Part shown: positions 1 through 6,572 of the stretch, piece after piece
Position numbering within the stretch: position 1 is the stretch's first letter
Layout of the letters: the number at the start of each line of letters is the position of its first letter
Assembly (NCBI GenBank): GCA_017997855.1
Contig: JAGOEF010000051.1
Span: 1-9,072 of the forward strand
Direction of reading: 5' to 3'
Length of the DNA: 9,072 bases
DNA from: Bacteroidales bacterium
GTDB lineage: Bacteria; Bacteroidota; Bacteroidia; Bacteroidales; ML635J-15
The notes under the pieces: generated by a model
What the model was told of the DNA's origin: nothing
Seen by the model: the letters and a program-made list of their open reading frames with translations, nothing else
Database searches by the model: none
Translations under genes and position numbers: made by a program

Positions 1-1
1 A

Positions 2-1447
2 CGCTACATGATTGAATTCTCTTCGCCAAATACCAATAAACCCCTGCATCTGGGCCATATCCGGAATAACCTGATTGGTGATGCGGTTTCCAGGATTCTT
101 AAGGAAGCAGGCATTGAAGTGATTACCGTGAATCTCGTCAACGACAGGGGAATTCATATATGTAAATCAATGCTGTCCTATCAGCTTTTTGGTAAAGGCG
201 AAACCCCTGATTCGGTTGGATTGAAGGGTGACAGACTGGTAGGTGATTATTATGTGCTTTTCGATAAAGTACATAAGGAGCAGATTGCTTCACTTGTGCA
301 GCAGGGCATGAGCGATAAGGAAGCTGCGGATAAGGCCGAAATCATGGTGCAGGCCCGCGAATTGCTGAGGCAATGGGAAAACAACAAGCCTGAAGTAAGG
401 GAACTTTGGAAAAAAATGAACGCTTGGGTGCTCGATGGGTTCGAAAAAACTTATAGCAAGCTGGGCATTGCGTTCGACAGAACGTATTTTGAATCGGAAA
501 CTTACTTGTCGGGAAAGGAAATTGTACTGGATGGTGTGAATCAGGGAGTATTCTTCCAACACGAAGACGGTTCGATAAGGATAAATCTGAGTGCTGAAGG
601 ACTCGACGAAAAGGTATTGCTAAGGGCCGACGGAACCAGTGTGTACATTACACAGGATTTGGGTACTGCCTGCCAGCGTTTTAACGAATTCCATCTTGAC
701 AAGCATATTTATGTGGTAGGGAACGAGCAGATTTATCATTTTCAGGTATTGAAACTGATCCTCAAAAAACTGGGAATGGACTGGGCCGACAATATTATTC
801 ATATGTCGTATGGTATGGTCGAACTGCCCGAGGGCAAAATGAAATCACGCGAAGGTACCGTGGTTGATGCCGACGACCTGATTGCAGAGATGCGTGAAAC
901 TGCCGAAAATATGTCGGTAGAGCATGGTAAGCTGGCCGAAGTGCCATCCGAAGAAAAGGACGAAATTCTTGATATGATTGCCCTGGGAGCATTGAAGTAT
1001 TTTATCCTGAAAGTCGACCCGAAGAAAACCATCACCTTTAATCCGCGTGAGTCAATCGACTTTAACGGAAATACCGGGCCATTTGTGCAGTACACTTATG
1101 CCCGCATCTGCTCCATACTCCGTAATGCCGAAAAAATGAACATCCGTTTCAAGGGAAAAGTTTCGGAAGAAGCAAATACGGTGAACAAAGAAATAGATCT
1201 ACTCAGGCTCTTGTCGAGATATAACAATGTGGTTGATGAAGCCGCAAAGGCACTCGATCCAGGCAGCATTGCAAACTACGCATACGAGCTGGCTAAAGAG
1301 TTTAACCAGTATTATCACGAATATTCGATTCTCAAGGAAAAAGATGCCAATATTTTACATTTTCGACTGCAACTATGCCGTTGTACTAAAGAGGTAATGC
1401 AAAAAGCCATGGGACTGCTCGGTATCAGGATGCCTGAAAGAATGTAA
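2..1447 (+). CDS. argS: Arginyl-tRNA synthetase, 5'-truncated by window edge
   Basis: Charges tRNA-Arg with arginine using ATP in the cytoplasm (class I aminoacyl-tRNA synthetase). The reading frame is open to the left edge: the codons for Arg and Tyr precede the first visible Met at position 8, and that Met lies inside the conserved block SSPNTNKPLHLGH, so it is not the start. The class I HIGH signature appears as HLGH at residues 14-17 counted from that Met. The KMSKS-type loop appears as GKMKSREGT near nt 833-859. A C-terminal DALR-type anticodon-binding domain begins around nt 1080 (VQYTYARICSILR) and runs to the stop. About 481 residues are visible. Family members are usually near 590 residues, so roughly 110 N-terminal residues, including the additional N-terminal tRNA-binding domain, lie outside the window. 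No frameshift is seen. The next gene follows after 119 nt on the same strand. Confidence 0.97.
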   Translation, partial: RYMIEFSSPNTNKPLHLGHIRNNLIGDAVSRILKEAGIEVITVNLVNDRGIHICKSMLSYQLFGKGETPDSVGLKGDRLVGDYYVLFDKVHKEQIASLVQQGMSDKEAADKAEIMVQARELLRQWENNKPEVRELWKKMNAWVLDGFEKTYSKLGIAFDRTYFESETYLSGKEIVLDGVNQGVFFQHEDGSIRINLSAEGLDEKVLLRADGTSVYITQDLGTACQRFNEFHLDKHIYVVGNEQIYHFQVLKLILKKLGMDWADNIIHMSYGMVELPEGKMKSREGTVVDADDLIAEMRETAENMSVEHGKLAEVPSEEKDEILDMIALGALKYFILKVDPKKTITFNPRESIDFNGNTGPFVQYTYARICSILRNAEKMNIRFKGKVSEEANTVNKEIDLLRLLSRYNNVVDEAAKALDPGSIANYAYELAKEFNQYYHEYSILKEKDANILHFRLQLCRCTKEVMQKAMGLLGIRMPERM

Positions 1448-1498
1448 ATACTTTCCTTTTCAATTACAAACGACAACAAATAGATAATATCCGTAAGT

Positions 1499-1517
1499 AA
1501 TCGGTAATTAACCGATT
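1499..1517. repeat. Inverted repeat between argS and the ssb-like gene
   Basis: AATCGGT (1499-1505) and ACCGATT (1511-1517) form perfect 7-bp arms around a 5-nt AATTA spacer, 51 nt after the argS stop and 49 nt before the ssb-like start. Two T residues and a G follow the right arm, so as a terminator it would be weak: three G/C pairs and a short T run. It could instead be a protein-binding operator for the downstream gene. The symmetry is directly visible. The function is not. Confidence 0.4.
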
Positions 1518-1566
1518 TTGTGTTACTGGAAGATTCATATTTGCCGAAAACTAAAAGTAAAGCGAT

Positions 1567-1899
1567 ATGAATTCAGTAAACAAAGTTCAGTTAATCGGTG
1601 AGTTAAAAAATACACCTGAGTTTAGCGAAGCCAACGGGTTAAGACTTGCCCGGTTTATATTAATCACCTGCGATTATTACCGTATCGACGGAAAACTTAT
1701 TCTCGAGCGTGAATGGCATCAGGTAGTGGCATTCGGGCAACAGGCTACCCTTGTGATGCAAAACCTGGTTAAAGGCGACGAAGTGGTAGTCGATGGTAGC
1801 ATTGTTCGAAGGAATTCGACCGATGAAAAGGGAAATAAAGTGCTTGTGACCGAAGTACTGGTTCAGGGGATATTGTTTCCGTTTACTAAGCGGGCTTGA
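1567..1899 (+). CDS. ssb: Single-stranded DNA-binding protein (SSB-like, OB fold), short form
   Basis: A 110-residue protein that is essentially one OB-fold domain of the SSB family, expected to bind single-stranded DNA during replication, repair or recombination. The family pattern is clear: NKVQLIGEL at residues 5-13 (first strand), EWHQVVAFGQQA at 49-60 (equivalent to the EWHRVV-FGK-A block of E. coli SSB), and LVKGDEVVVDGSI at 67-79 (equivalent to the LRKG-x-VyiEG block). The protein ends LFPFTKRA right after the OB fold. It lacks the flexible linker and acidic DDDIPF-like tip with which replicative SSBs recruit partners. It may therefore be an accessory paralogue rather than the main SSB, or this lineage's domain-only form. 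The ATG at 1567 gives the correct N-terminus; no clear Shine-Dalgarno precedes it. A hairpin terminator starts 4 nt after the stop, so it is probably monocistronic or the tail of an argS transcript. Confidence 0.9.
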   Translation: MNSVNKVQLIGELKNTPEFSEANGLRLARFILITCDYYRIDGKLILEREWHQVVAFGQQATLVMQNLVKGDEVVVDGSIVRRNSTDEKGNKVLVTEVLVQGILFPFTKRA

Positions 1900-1902
1900 A
1901 AA

Positions 1903-1930
1903 AAAAAGGCCGCCCTGAGGCAGCCTTTTT
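1903..1930. terminator. Bidirectional hairpin terminator between convergent genes
   Basis: AAAAAGGC (1903-1910) pairs with GCCTTTTT (1923-1930). Inside it, after one C-A mismatch, GCC (1912-1914) pairs with GGC (1919-1921) around a CTGA loop. On the plus strand the hairpin ends in five T for the ssb-like gene. On the minus strand nine consecutive T (complement of 1899-1907) follow the GC-rich stem, serving the secreted-protein gene that ends at 1952. Both genes converge here, so it probably terminates both. Confidence 0.88.
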
Positions 1931-1951
1931 GTGTAAACCGTAAGTTAGGAT

Positions 1952-3799
1952 TTATTTAACAAGATTAACTTTTTTAACGGTCAGACCATTTTCGTTCATA
2001 ATGCGAACGATGTAGGTTCCTTGAGCAAATGCTGACATATCAACGCTAAGGTTGTTCTGTGCTGCTTCGGTGTTAACAAGAACTTTTCCGGTGATGTCAA
2101 CAACCTGAATATTGGCACCTTCTACATTGGTAAGGGTTACCATATCGCGGGTCGGGTTGGGATATACCGAAATTTCCTGAGAAGCAACATTGTTGTTGGT
2201 TCCAGAGTAAGGTCCAACACTCAGTCTGATAACTGGAACGAAATCAGTTCCGCTATAATACCAAGCATCTTCTCCTGCAAAATATATCCATGAGTCCCAA
2301 CCAGATGTTGGTGCAGTAGCATCAACACCCAAACGGAATTCAAGACCAGAGAAATACATTTCTACAGCCACGAGAATTTCAACATAACCGCCGTCGGGGG
2401 CATCAATGCTGTATACATCCGACATTTCAACGTGCTGCATGGTCCCTGCCTGTTCTTCGTTATCGATGGTTACCAGCGCGCTGCTCGAAACTTCGGTCCA
2501 TTCTTCGGTTGCTTCATCCATAACCATGAGTTTTACAATGTAGCTGGTTCCTACTTCGGTCATCGAAGAAAGCCAGAATTCAACAAAGTTAACTTCGCAG
2601 TCAACAAAAATCGGATAGGTAACACCTACAATGTCTCCATCAATTCCACCAGTGGTGTAGTTTCCGGTACTCCATGAACCGGTCAGGTTGTCATTATCAT
2701 GGGCATACATTGCCGGTGTAAAATAGGTACTGTAGCTCAGCATATTGTTTTCGGGATTTTCATCGGTAACACCATCAACATCTGTTGATATTTCCCAGGT
2801 GTACATCTGATAGTCTTGGTCCGAAGCTAAAGATAAAGCAAAAGCATCATCAATCGGATCGTAGCTGGTGGTAATGGTGTCCTGTTGTTCAGTGGTAAGA
2901 GTTCCTTCGTAAACCTTTTGGATATTGTAAATTTCTGCCATGCTGCCGTCTTTTACGCTTGCTGTAATAACGGGGGTAGCATCTTGGGTTCCATAATTTT
3001 TAACAATACCGGAGAACCAAACAGGGGCGCCTGTTCCATTCATCTGGAAAGCGGGAATTTGCCCGTAGAATCCGCTAAATCCATAATTGATATACTGCGG
3101 CCAGAAATTTACACGGGCCTGAATCAAAGATACATCATAATCAGGGGCAACAAACATTTTCACATCGTCAACCATCCAGGCATAATCCCATTCGCCAATG
3201 TAGCGGAAACGGATTTTTACGTTGGCCTGGTTGGCTGCTACAGTAGAGATGTTTACTACCACATAGGTTGGGTTGGCCGAAGCGCCATTTACACTTAGGT
3301 CGGTGTGTACTGCATACTGAGTCCAGTTGGTACCGCCGTCAACGCTAACTTCGAGGTAGGGGGTACCATGGAACATTCTGTAGTATGATTCAAACTGAAC
3401 CGATACGTTGGAATATGCAGAGCAGTCAATACTTCCCGAATAAATCAGTTTTGAATCCTGTGTTCCGGAAGCATCTGTGCCAATTGCGTCGGAATCATAC
3501 ATGCCAAAACCATTGGCAGCTGTGGTCGATTCGATTGCACCCATACCGGCTGAATAATATCCGGCAGGTCCTTCGGTACCAACAACCCATGGACCATCGT
3601 TCGGATTGTCCTGCGAATATTCCATGGTCCAATCAGCAGCGTTCGATAAATCGTTTTCCCAAATTATTTGCAATTCTTTGGTTTGTTGTGTTTTGCCGCT
3701 TTTCACAGGGTACGATATGGTCTTTTTGTTCATCAGATTCTGACCAAATACCATTGAAGCAACAAAAACTACCATCAATAATAAAGAGAATTTTTTCAT
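1952..3799 (-). CDS. Secreted multidomain protein with type IX secretion C-terminal sorting domain
   Basis: A 615-residue exported protein with no enzymatic motif that I recognise. Residues 1-20 are a signal peptide: Lys-Lys, then a hydrophobic run ending VFGQ. Residues about 44-217 resemble the MAM/'choice-of-anchor J' jelly-roll families, with strand patterns such as YLEVSVDGGTNWTQY and the closing WMVDDVKMF (208-216). Residues about 220-360 look like a CARDB/Ig-type beta domain (VKNYGTQDATPVITASVKDG; DENPENNMLSY). Residues about 365-530 form another beta-rich region. The last 74 residues (542-615) are a T9SS type A sorting domain: SVYPNPT (544-550), VDITGKVL, GTYIVRI and the terminal Lys-Val-Asn-Leu-Val-Lys. 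Proteins with this tail cross the outer membrane by T9SS and are commonly anchored to the surface or released. The ATG at 3799 is chosen because it begins the signal peptide. The gene stands alone, convergent with the ssb-like gene and divergent from the CRP-family gene. Adhesin or matrix-type function is a guess. Confidence 0.9.
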   Translation of the reverse strand: MKKFSLLLMVVFVASMVFGQNLMNKKTISYPVKSGKTQQTKELQIIWENDLSNAADWTMEYSQDNPNDGPWVVGTEGPAGYYSAGMGAIESTTAANGFGMYDSDAIGTDASGTQDSKLIYSGSIDCSAYSNVSVQFESYYRMFHGTPYLEVSVDGGTNWTQYAVHTDLSVNGASANPTYVVVNISTVAANQANVKIRFRYIGEWDYAWMVDDVKMFVAPDYDVSLIQARVNFWPQYINYGFSGFYGQIPAFQMNGTGAPVWFSGIVKNYGTQDATPVITASVKDGSMAEIYNIQKVYEGTLTTEQQDTITTSYDPIDDAFALSLASDQDYQMYTWEISTDVDGVTDENPENNMLSYSTYFTPAMYAHDNDNLTGSWSTGNYTTGGIDGDIVGVTYPIFVDCEVNFVEFWLSSMTEVGTSYIVKLMVMDEATEEWTEVSSSALVTIDNEEQAGTMQHVEMSDVYSIDAPDGGYVEILVAVEMYFSGLEFRLGVDATAPTSGWDSWIYFAGEDAWYYSGTDFVPVIRLSVGPYSGTNNNVASQEISVYPNPTRDMVTLTNVEGANIQVVDITGKVLVNTEAAQNNLSVDMSAFAQGTYIVRIMNENGLTVKKVNLVK

Positions 3800-3835
3800 A
3801 GCATTTACTTTTAGTTGTTAAAATGTTTCTTAGGC

Positions 3836-3843
3836 GCAAGATA
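3836..3843 (-). promoter_or_regulatory. Tentative -7 element for the secreted-protein gene
   Basis: Read on the minus strand this is TATCTTGC, one T short of the Bacteroidota -7 form TAnnTTTG, ending 36 nt upstream of the ATG at 3799. The expected -33 TTTG is only approximated by TTCG at 19-nt spacing. The location is plausible for the gene's start, but the match is imperfect. Confidence 0.3.
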
Positions 3844-3955
3844 CGAAAAAAATCTTTAACAGCGAAAAAAAATATGTTTTTAGGTTTTTTTTAAGACGCT
3901 GCTGATAGGTCATATACGTTTAGGTAGGTATAATTAGCCCCTTAGTCCAAAACAT

Positions 3956-3986
3956 TTTGATGCTATAAATACTATTATTACATTTG
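3956..3986 (+). promoter_or_regulatory. Bacteroidota-type promoter of the CRP/FNR-family gene
   Basis: TTTG (3956-3959), a 19-nt spacer, then TACATTTG (3979-3986) match the -33 TTTG / -7 TAnnTTTG pattern of Bacteroidota housekeeping promoters exactly, including spacing. The start codon at 4013 lies 26 nt after the -7 box, behind a purine-rich, A-rich leader without a Shine-Dalgarno sequence. The promoter sits in the 213-nt divergent region 3800-4012. Nothing else definite was seen there beyond A/T-rich runs and two TTAGGT copies near 3881 and 3920. Confidence 0.82.
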
Positions 3987-4012
3987 CAGAACAACAAAAA
4001 AGCAAAAAGCAC

Positions 4013-4720
4013 ATGGAATTACTTCAGACGGGGGACCCAAGGAATAAGGTTTTTAATGAACCTTCATCTATTTTTTTCAGCCTGTCCGACGAGGAGAAGA
4101 ATACGCTGCTGGCCGGTACTATAGTGAAAAACTACCGAAAAAACGAAATTGTTTTTTCTGAAGGGGCTAGGCCCAATGGTTTAATATGTTTATCGTCGGG
4201 AAAAGTGAAAATTTTCAAAGAAGGTGTTGGCGGCCGTGAGCAAATTGTTCGCCTGGCCAAACCGGGTGGTTTCATTGGTTACCGGGCTTTGTTTGCCGGA
4301 CAGAACTATCACGCTTCAGCTGTTGCCATCGAAAATTCTACTGCCTGCACCATCGATAAGGAAGTGTTGTTTAACGTGATGAAACAAAATCCCGGACTTA
4401 CCTTCAGGGTACTTAAAAATTTAGCTACCGAGTTGGGTGTTTCGAATGCACAGACAGTGAATCTGACTCAAAAGCATATACGTGGCCGTTTAGCCGAATC
4501 GTTATTGTTTCTGGCCGAAACCTATGGTTACGAAGAAGACGGGGTTACCATTAAAGCTTATCTTTCGCGCGAAGATGTGGCCAACCTGAGTAACATGACT
4601 ACCAGCAATGCTATAAGAACCTTATCGACATTTGCCGGAGAAAAAGTGATTGATCTCGACGGGCGAAAAATCAGAATTCTCGATGCAGGAAAATTGCAAC
4701 GTATCTCTGATTTAGGATAA
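4013..4720 (+). CDS. CRP/FNR-family transcription regulator
   Basis: A 235-residue DNA-binding regulator expected to act as a dimer. Residues about 25-125 form the cyclic-nucleotide-binding-type beta roll (IVFSEGARPNGLICLSSGKV, then GGFIGYRALFAG). Residues about 128-152 form the dimerisation helix. Residues about 157-225 form a Crp-type winged helix-turn-helix: IRGRLAESLLFLA, LSREDVANLSNMTTSNAIRT with recognition helix near 196-206, and a wing ending IRIL. In the phosphate-binding stretch, E. coli CRP has an Arg-Ser pair (GQERSA). Here the equivalent is GQNYHASA with no Arg, so cAMP is an unlikely ligand. Only two cysteines (59 and 112) are present, which argues against the N-terminal four-cysteine Fe-S sensor of FNR. 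The effector and targets are unknown. Its own promoter (3956-3986) precedes it. It converges on yqeY with 27 nt between the stops. A weak stem, GCTGT/ACAGC followed by TTTTT (4740-4765), may end its transcript inside the yqeY 3' end. Confidence 0.92.
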   Translation: MELLQTGDPRNKVFNEPSSIFFSLSDEEKNTLLAGTIVKNYRKNEIVFSEGARPNGLICLSSGKVKIFKEGVGGREQIVRLAKPGGFIGYRALFAGQNYHASAVAIENSTACTIDKEVLFNVMKQNPGLTFRVLKNLATELGVSNAQTVNLTQKHIRGRLAESLLFLAETYGYEEDGVTIKAYLSREDVANLSNMTTSNAIRTLSTFAGEKVIDLDGRKIRILDAGKLQRISDLG

Positions 4721-4747
4721 AATCTATCTGTAAAGCCGTGCTGTGGC

Positions 4748-5194
4748 TTAGCTCAACAGCTTTTTAACTATTTCTGAGACAGTGCGACCATCGGCTTTGC
4801 CTGCCAGTTCTTTATTGGCGAGTCCCATAACTTTACCCATATCCTTTATCGAAGTGGCGCCGGTTTCGGCCACAATGTTTTTTACGACCACTTCGATTTC
4901 TTCAGGACTCAGGGCTTTGGGCAAATAGGTTGCAATCACTTCAGCTTCAGCAATTTCGTTTTCGTATAAATCGGCTCGGTTCTGCGATTTATAGATTTCG
5001 GCAGTTTCGCGACGTTGTTTGACCATTTTTTGTATGATGCCCATAGCTCTTTCGTCGGTTAGCCCTTTGTCGCCGGCTTCGGTATTCACCAGCAGGAATG
5101 CCGATTTTACTGCCCGCAATGCCATCAGCCTGACTTTATCTTTGGCCAGCATGGCTTTTTTGATGTCTTCGTTTATTTGTTCTGCAATGCTCAT
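4748..5194 (-). CDS. yqeY: GatB/YqeY domain-containing protein
   Basis: A 148-residue soluble helical protein of the YqeY family, related to the C-terminal tRNA-recognising tail of GatB, a subunit of the tRNA-dependent amidotransferase. A role in tRNA or amidotransferase-related metabolism is often supposed but not firmly shown. Family blocks seen: RLMALRAVKSA (22-32), VKQRRETAEIY (58-68), EAEVIATYLPKALS (83-96), IKDMGKVMG (116-124), and the closing GKADGRTVSEIVKKLL (132-147), which carries the GatB-like GxxDGRxVxxxVxxxL pattern. The length is typical of the family. The ATG at 5194 lies 11 nt beyond the ftsZ stop (5206), so it is very probably the last gene of the division operon. There is no Shine-Dalgarno and no strong terminator after the stop. 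Confidence 0.95.
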   Translation of the reverse strand: MSIAEQINEDIKKAMLAKDKVRLMALRAVKSAFLLVNTEAGDKGLTDERAMGIIQKMVKQRRETAEIYKSQNRADLYENEIAEAEVIATYLPKALSPEEIEVVVKNIVAETGATSIKDMGKVMGLANKELAGKADGRTVSEIVKKLLS

Positions 5195-5205
5195 GACGTA
5201 GAATA

Positions 5206-6552
5206 TTATGAATTTTTATCATTGTCGAAATCGAGCGACAAATTTTGGTTTCCCAGCAATCGTTTATAGGCGGGCTCGTTTTCGAGACTTTCGAGATATG
5301 AAGAGTCGTTCAGTTTGTTCAGGTCCTTTACATGTTTAAACTGGTTGGGATCGCTGTTGATCTGGTCCAGGTCGTCGTCGTCGAGATTGTCGGGATGGGT
5401 ATGATTATCAGGCTTCGAGTTAATAATAAATTCTACGGTACGGGGCGATTCGTCATCGTCGTCGTCGGATGAAAATATTATCTCATCGGCTTTTTCTTCT
5501 TCCGTGGTGGGGTTGGTAGGTGGAATGTTTTGCCCGAACGGAACATGAACAAATTTCTTTTCTGATTCATATAATCCCGGTATTGACTTGAAACCGGTGG
5601 CAATAACCGTAACCCGCACTTCGGCATTCAGGTTTTCGTCGAAGCCGGTACCCCAGATAATATTCGATGAGGTACCCACTGCCTGGGTAACATAATTGGT
5701 AATAGCTCCGAATTCACTCATTTTTATTTCGAACTCACCGGTTCCACTCATAATATTGAGTAGGATGTTTTTTGCACCCCGGATATCGTTGTCTTTTAGC
5801 AACGGCGAATTCAAAGCATCTTTAATGGCATTTATTGCCCTGTTTTCGCCTTCCGAAATAGCTGAACCCATGAGGGCTACACCGCTGTCTTTCATTACGG
5901 TTCTCACGTCTTCGAAGTCGACGTTGATGTAACCATGAACGGTGATGATTTCGGCAATCCCTTTGGCGGCAGTAGCCAAAACTTCGTCAGCCTTACTGAA
6001 AGCTTCCGACATTTTAAAGTCTCTGAAGATTTCCTGAAGCCTTTCGTTGTTTATAATAAGTAGAGAATCGACATGTTGCTCAAGTTGCTTAATTCCTTCG
6101 ATGGCCTGATTGATTCTCAGCGGGCCTTCTACCTTGAAGGGCACCGAAACAATTCCGACCGTAAGGATCCCCCTGTCTTTGGCAGCTTTGGCAATTACCG
6201 GTGCAGCCCCGGTACCTGTTCCTCCGCCCATGCCCGCAGTAATGAAAACCATTTTGGTATTGTTCTCTAGAATTTCTTCGATTTCGTGAAGGCTTTCGAT
6301 GGCAGCCTCACGCCCGCGTTCAGGATTATTGCCGGCACCCAGCCCTTCGGTGAGGGTTTGACCCAGTTGAATCTTGTTTACCACAGGACTGCTCTTTAAT
6401 GCCTGCACGTCGGTATTGCATATCACGAAATCCACATCACGGATACCGAGTTTGTACATTTGGTTTACTGCATTTCCGCCACCGCCTCCAACACCAATCA
6501 CTTTAATGATGGAGAGTGTTTGTTTTTCGATTCCGAAATCAAGATCAAGCAT
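5206..6552 (-). CDS. ftsZ: Cell division GTPase FtsZ
   Basis: A tubulin homologue that polymerises with GTP into the division ring at the cytoplasmic membrane face. The 448 residues comprise a conserved core (about 12-320), a long variable linker (about 330-415) and a C-terminal peptide. Seen in the core: [10 protein letters not shown] (21-30), the tubulin signature GGGTGTG (109-115), and the T7 loop NVDFEDV with Asn210, Asp212 and Asp215, which completes the active site of the neighbouring subunit. The linker is strongly acidic, with five Asp at 363-367 and four at 391-394, encoded by short GAC/GAT runs. The tip contains EPAYKR (426-431), a form of the conserved tail peptide used to bind FtsA and other partners, followed by about 17 extra residues rich in Asp and Asn. 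The ATG at 6552 places the glycine-rich loop at the usual distance. It lies 20 nt after the ftsA stop and 11 nt before yqeY, and is co-transcribed with both by inference. Confidence 0.98.
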   Translation of the reverse strand: MLDLDFGIEKQTLSIIKVIGVGGGGGNAVNQMYKLGIRDVDFVICNTDVQALKSSPVVNKIQLGQTLTEGLGAGNNPERGREAAIESLHEIEEILENNTKMVFITAGMGGGTGTGAAPVIAKAAKDRGILTVGIVSVPFKVEGPLRINQAIEGIKQLEQHVDSLLIINNERLQEIFRDFKMSEAFSKADEVLATAAKGIAEIITVHGYINVDFEDVRTVMKDSGVALMGSAISEGENRAINAIKDALNSPLLKDNDIRGAKNILLNIMSGTGEFEIKMSEFGAITNYVTQAVGTSSNIIWGTGFDENLNAEVRVTVIATGFKSIPGLYESEKKFVHVPFGQNIPPTNPTTEEEKADEIIFSSDDDDDESPRTVEFIINSKPDNHTHPDNLDDDDLDQINSDPNQFKHVKDLNKLNDSSYLESLENEPAYKRLLGNQNLSLDFDNDKNS

Positions 6553-6572
6553 ATTGATTGTGTTTAGTTGTT

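Noticed and set aside
8..10. ATG at position 8 as the start of argS.
   Set aside because: The frame is open upstream to the window edge, and this Met falls just before the SSPNTNKPLHLGH block that sits over 100 residues into complete ArgS proteins.
1517..1543. Possible promoter for the ssb-like gene: TTTG (1517-1520) and CATATTTG (1536-1543).
   Set aside because: The spacer is only 15 nt instead of about 19, and the -7 box lacks the leading T. The TTTG also lies inside the inverted repeat and a T-rich stretch, so it is not supportable as a promoter call.
3385..3801. Open frame on the plus strand, opposite the secreted-protein gene, of about 138 codons.
   Set aside because: It is fully antisense to a gene with a clear signal peptide and sorting domain, and its translation shows no domain pattern. 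Considered a shadow frame.
4733..4765. Hairpins between the convergent CRP-family and yqeY genes (AAGCC/GGCTT and GCTGT/ACAGC followed by TTTTT).
   Set aside because: Stems are only 5 bp with loops of 7 and 11 nt, overlap each other and lie partly in coding sequence. Too weak for a separate terminator feature; mentioned only with the regulator gene.
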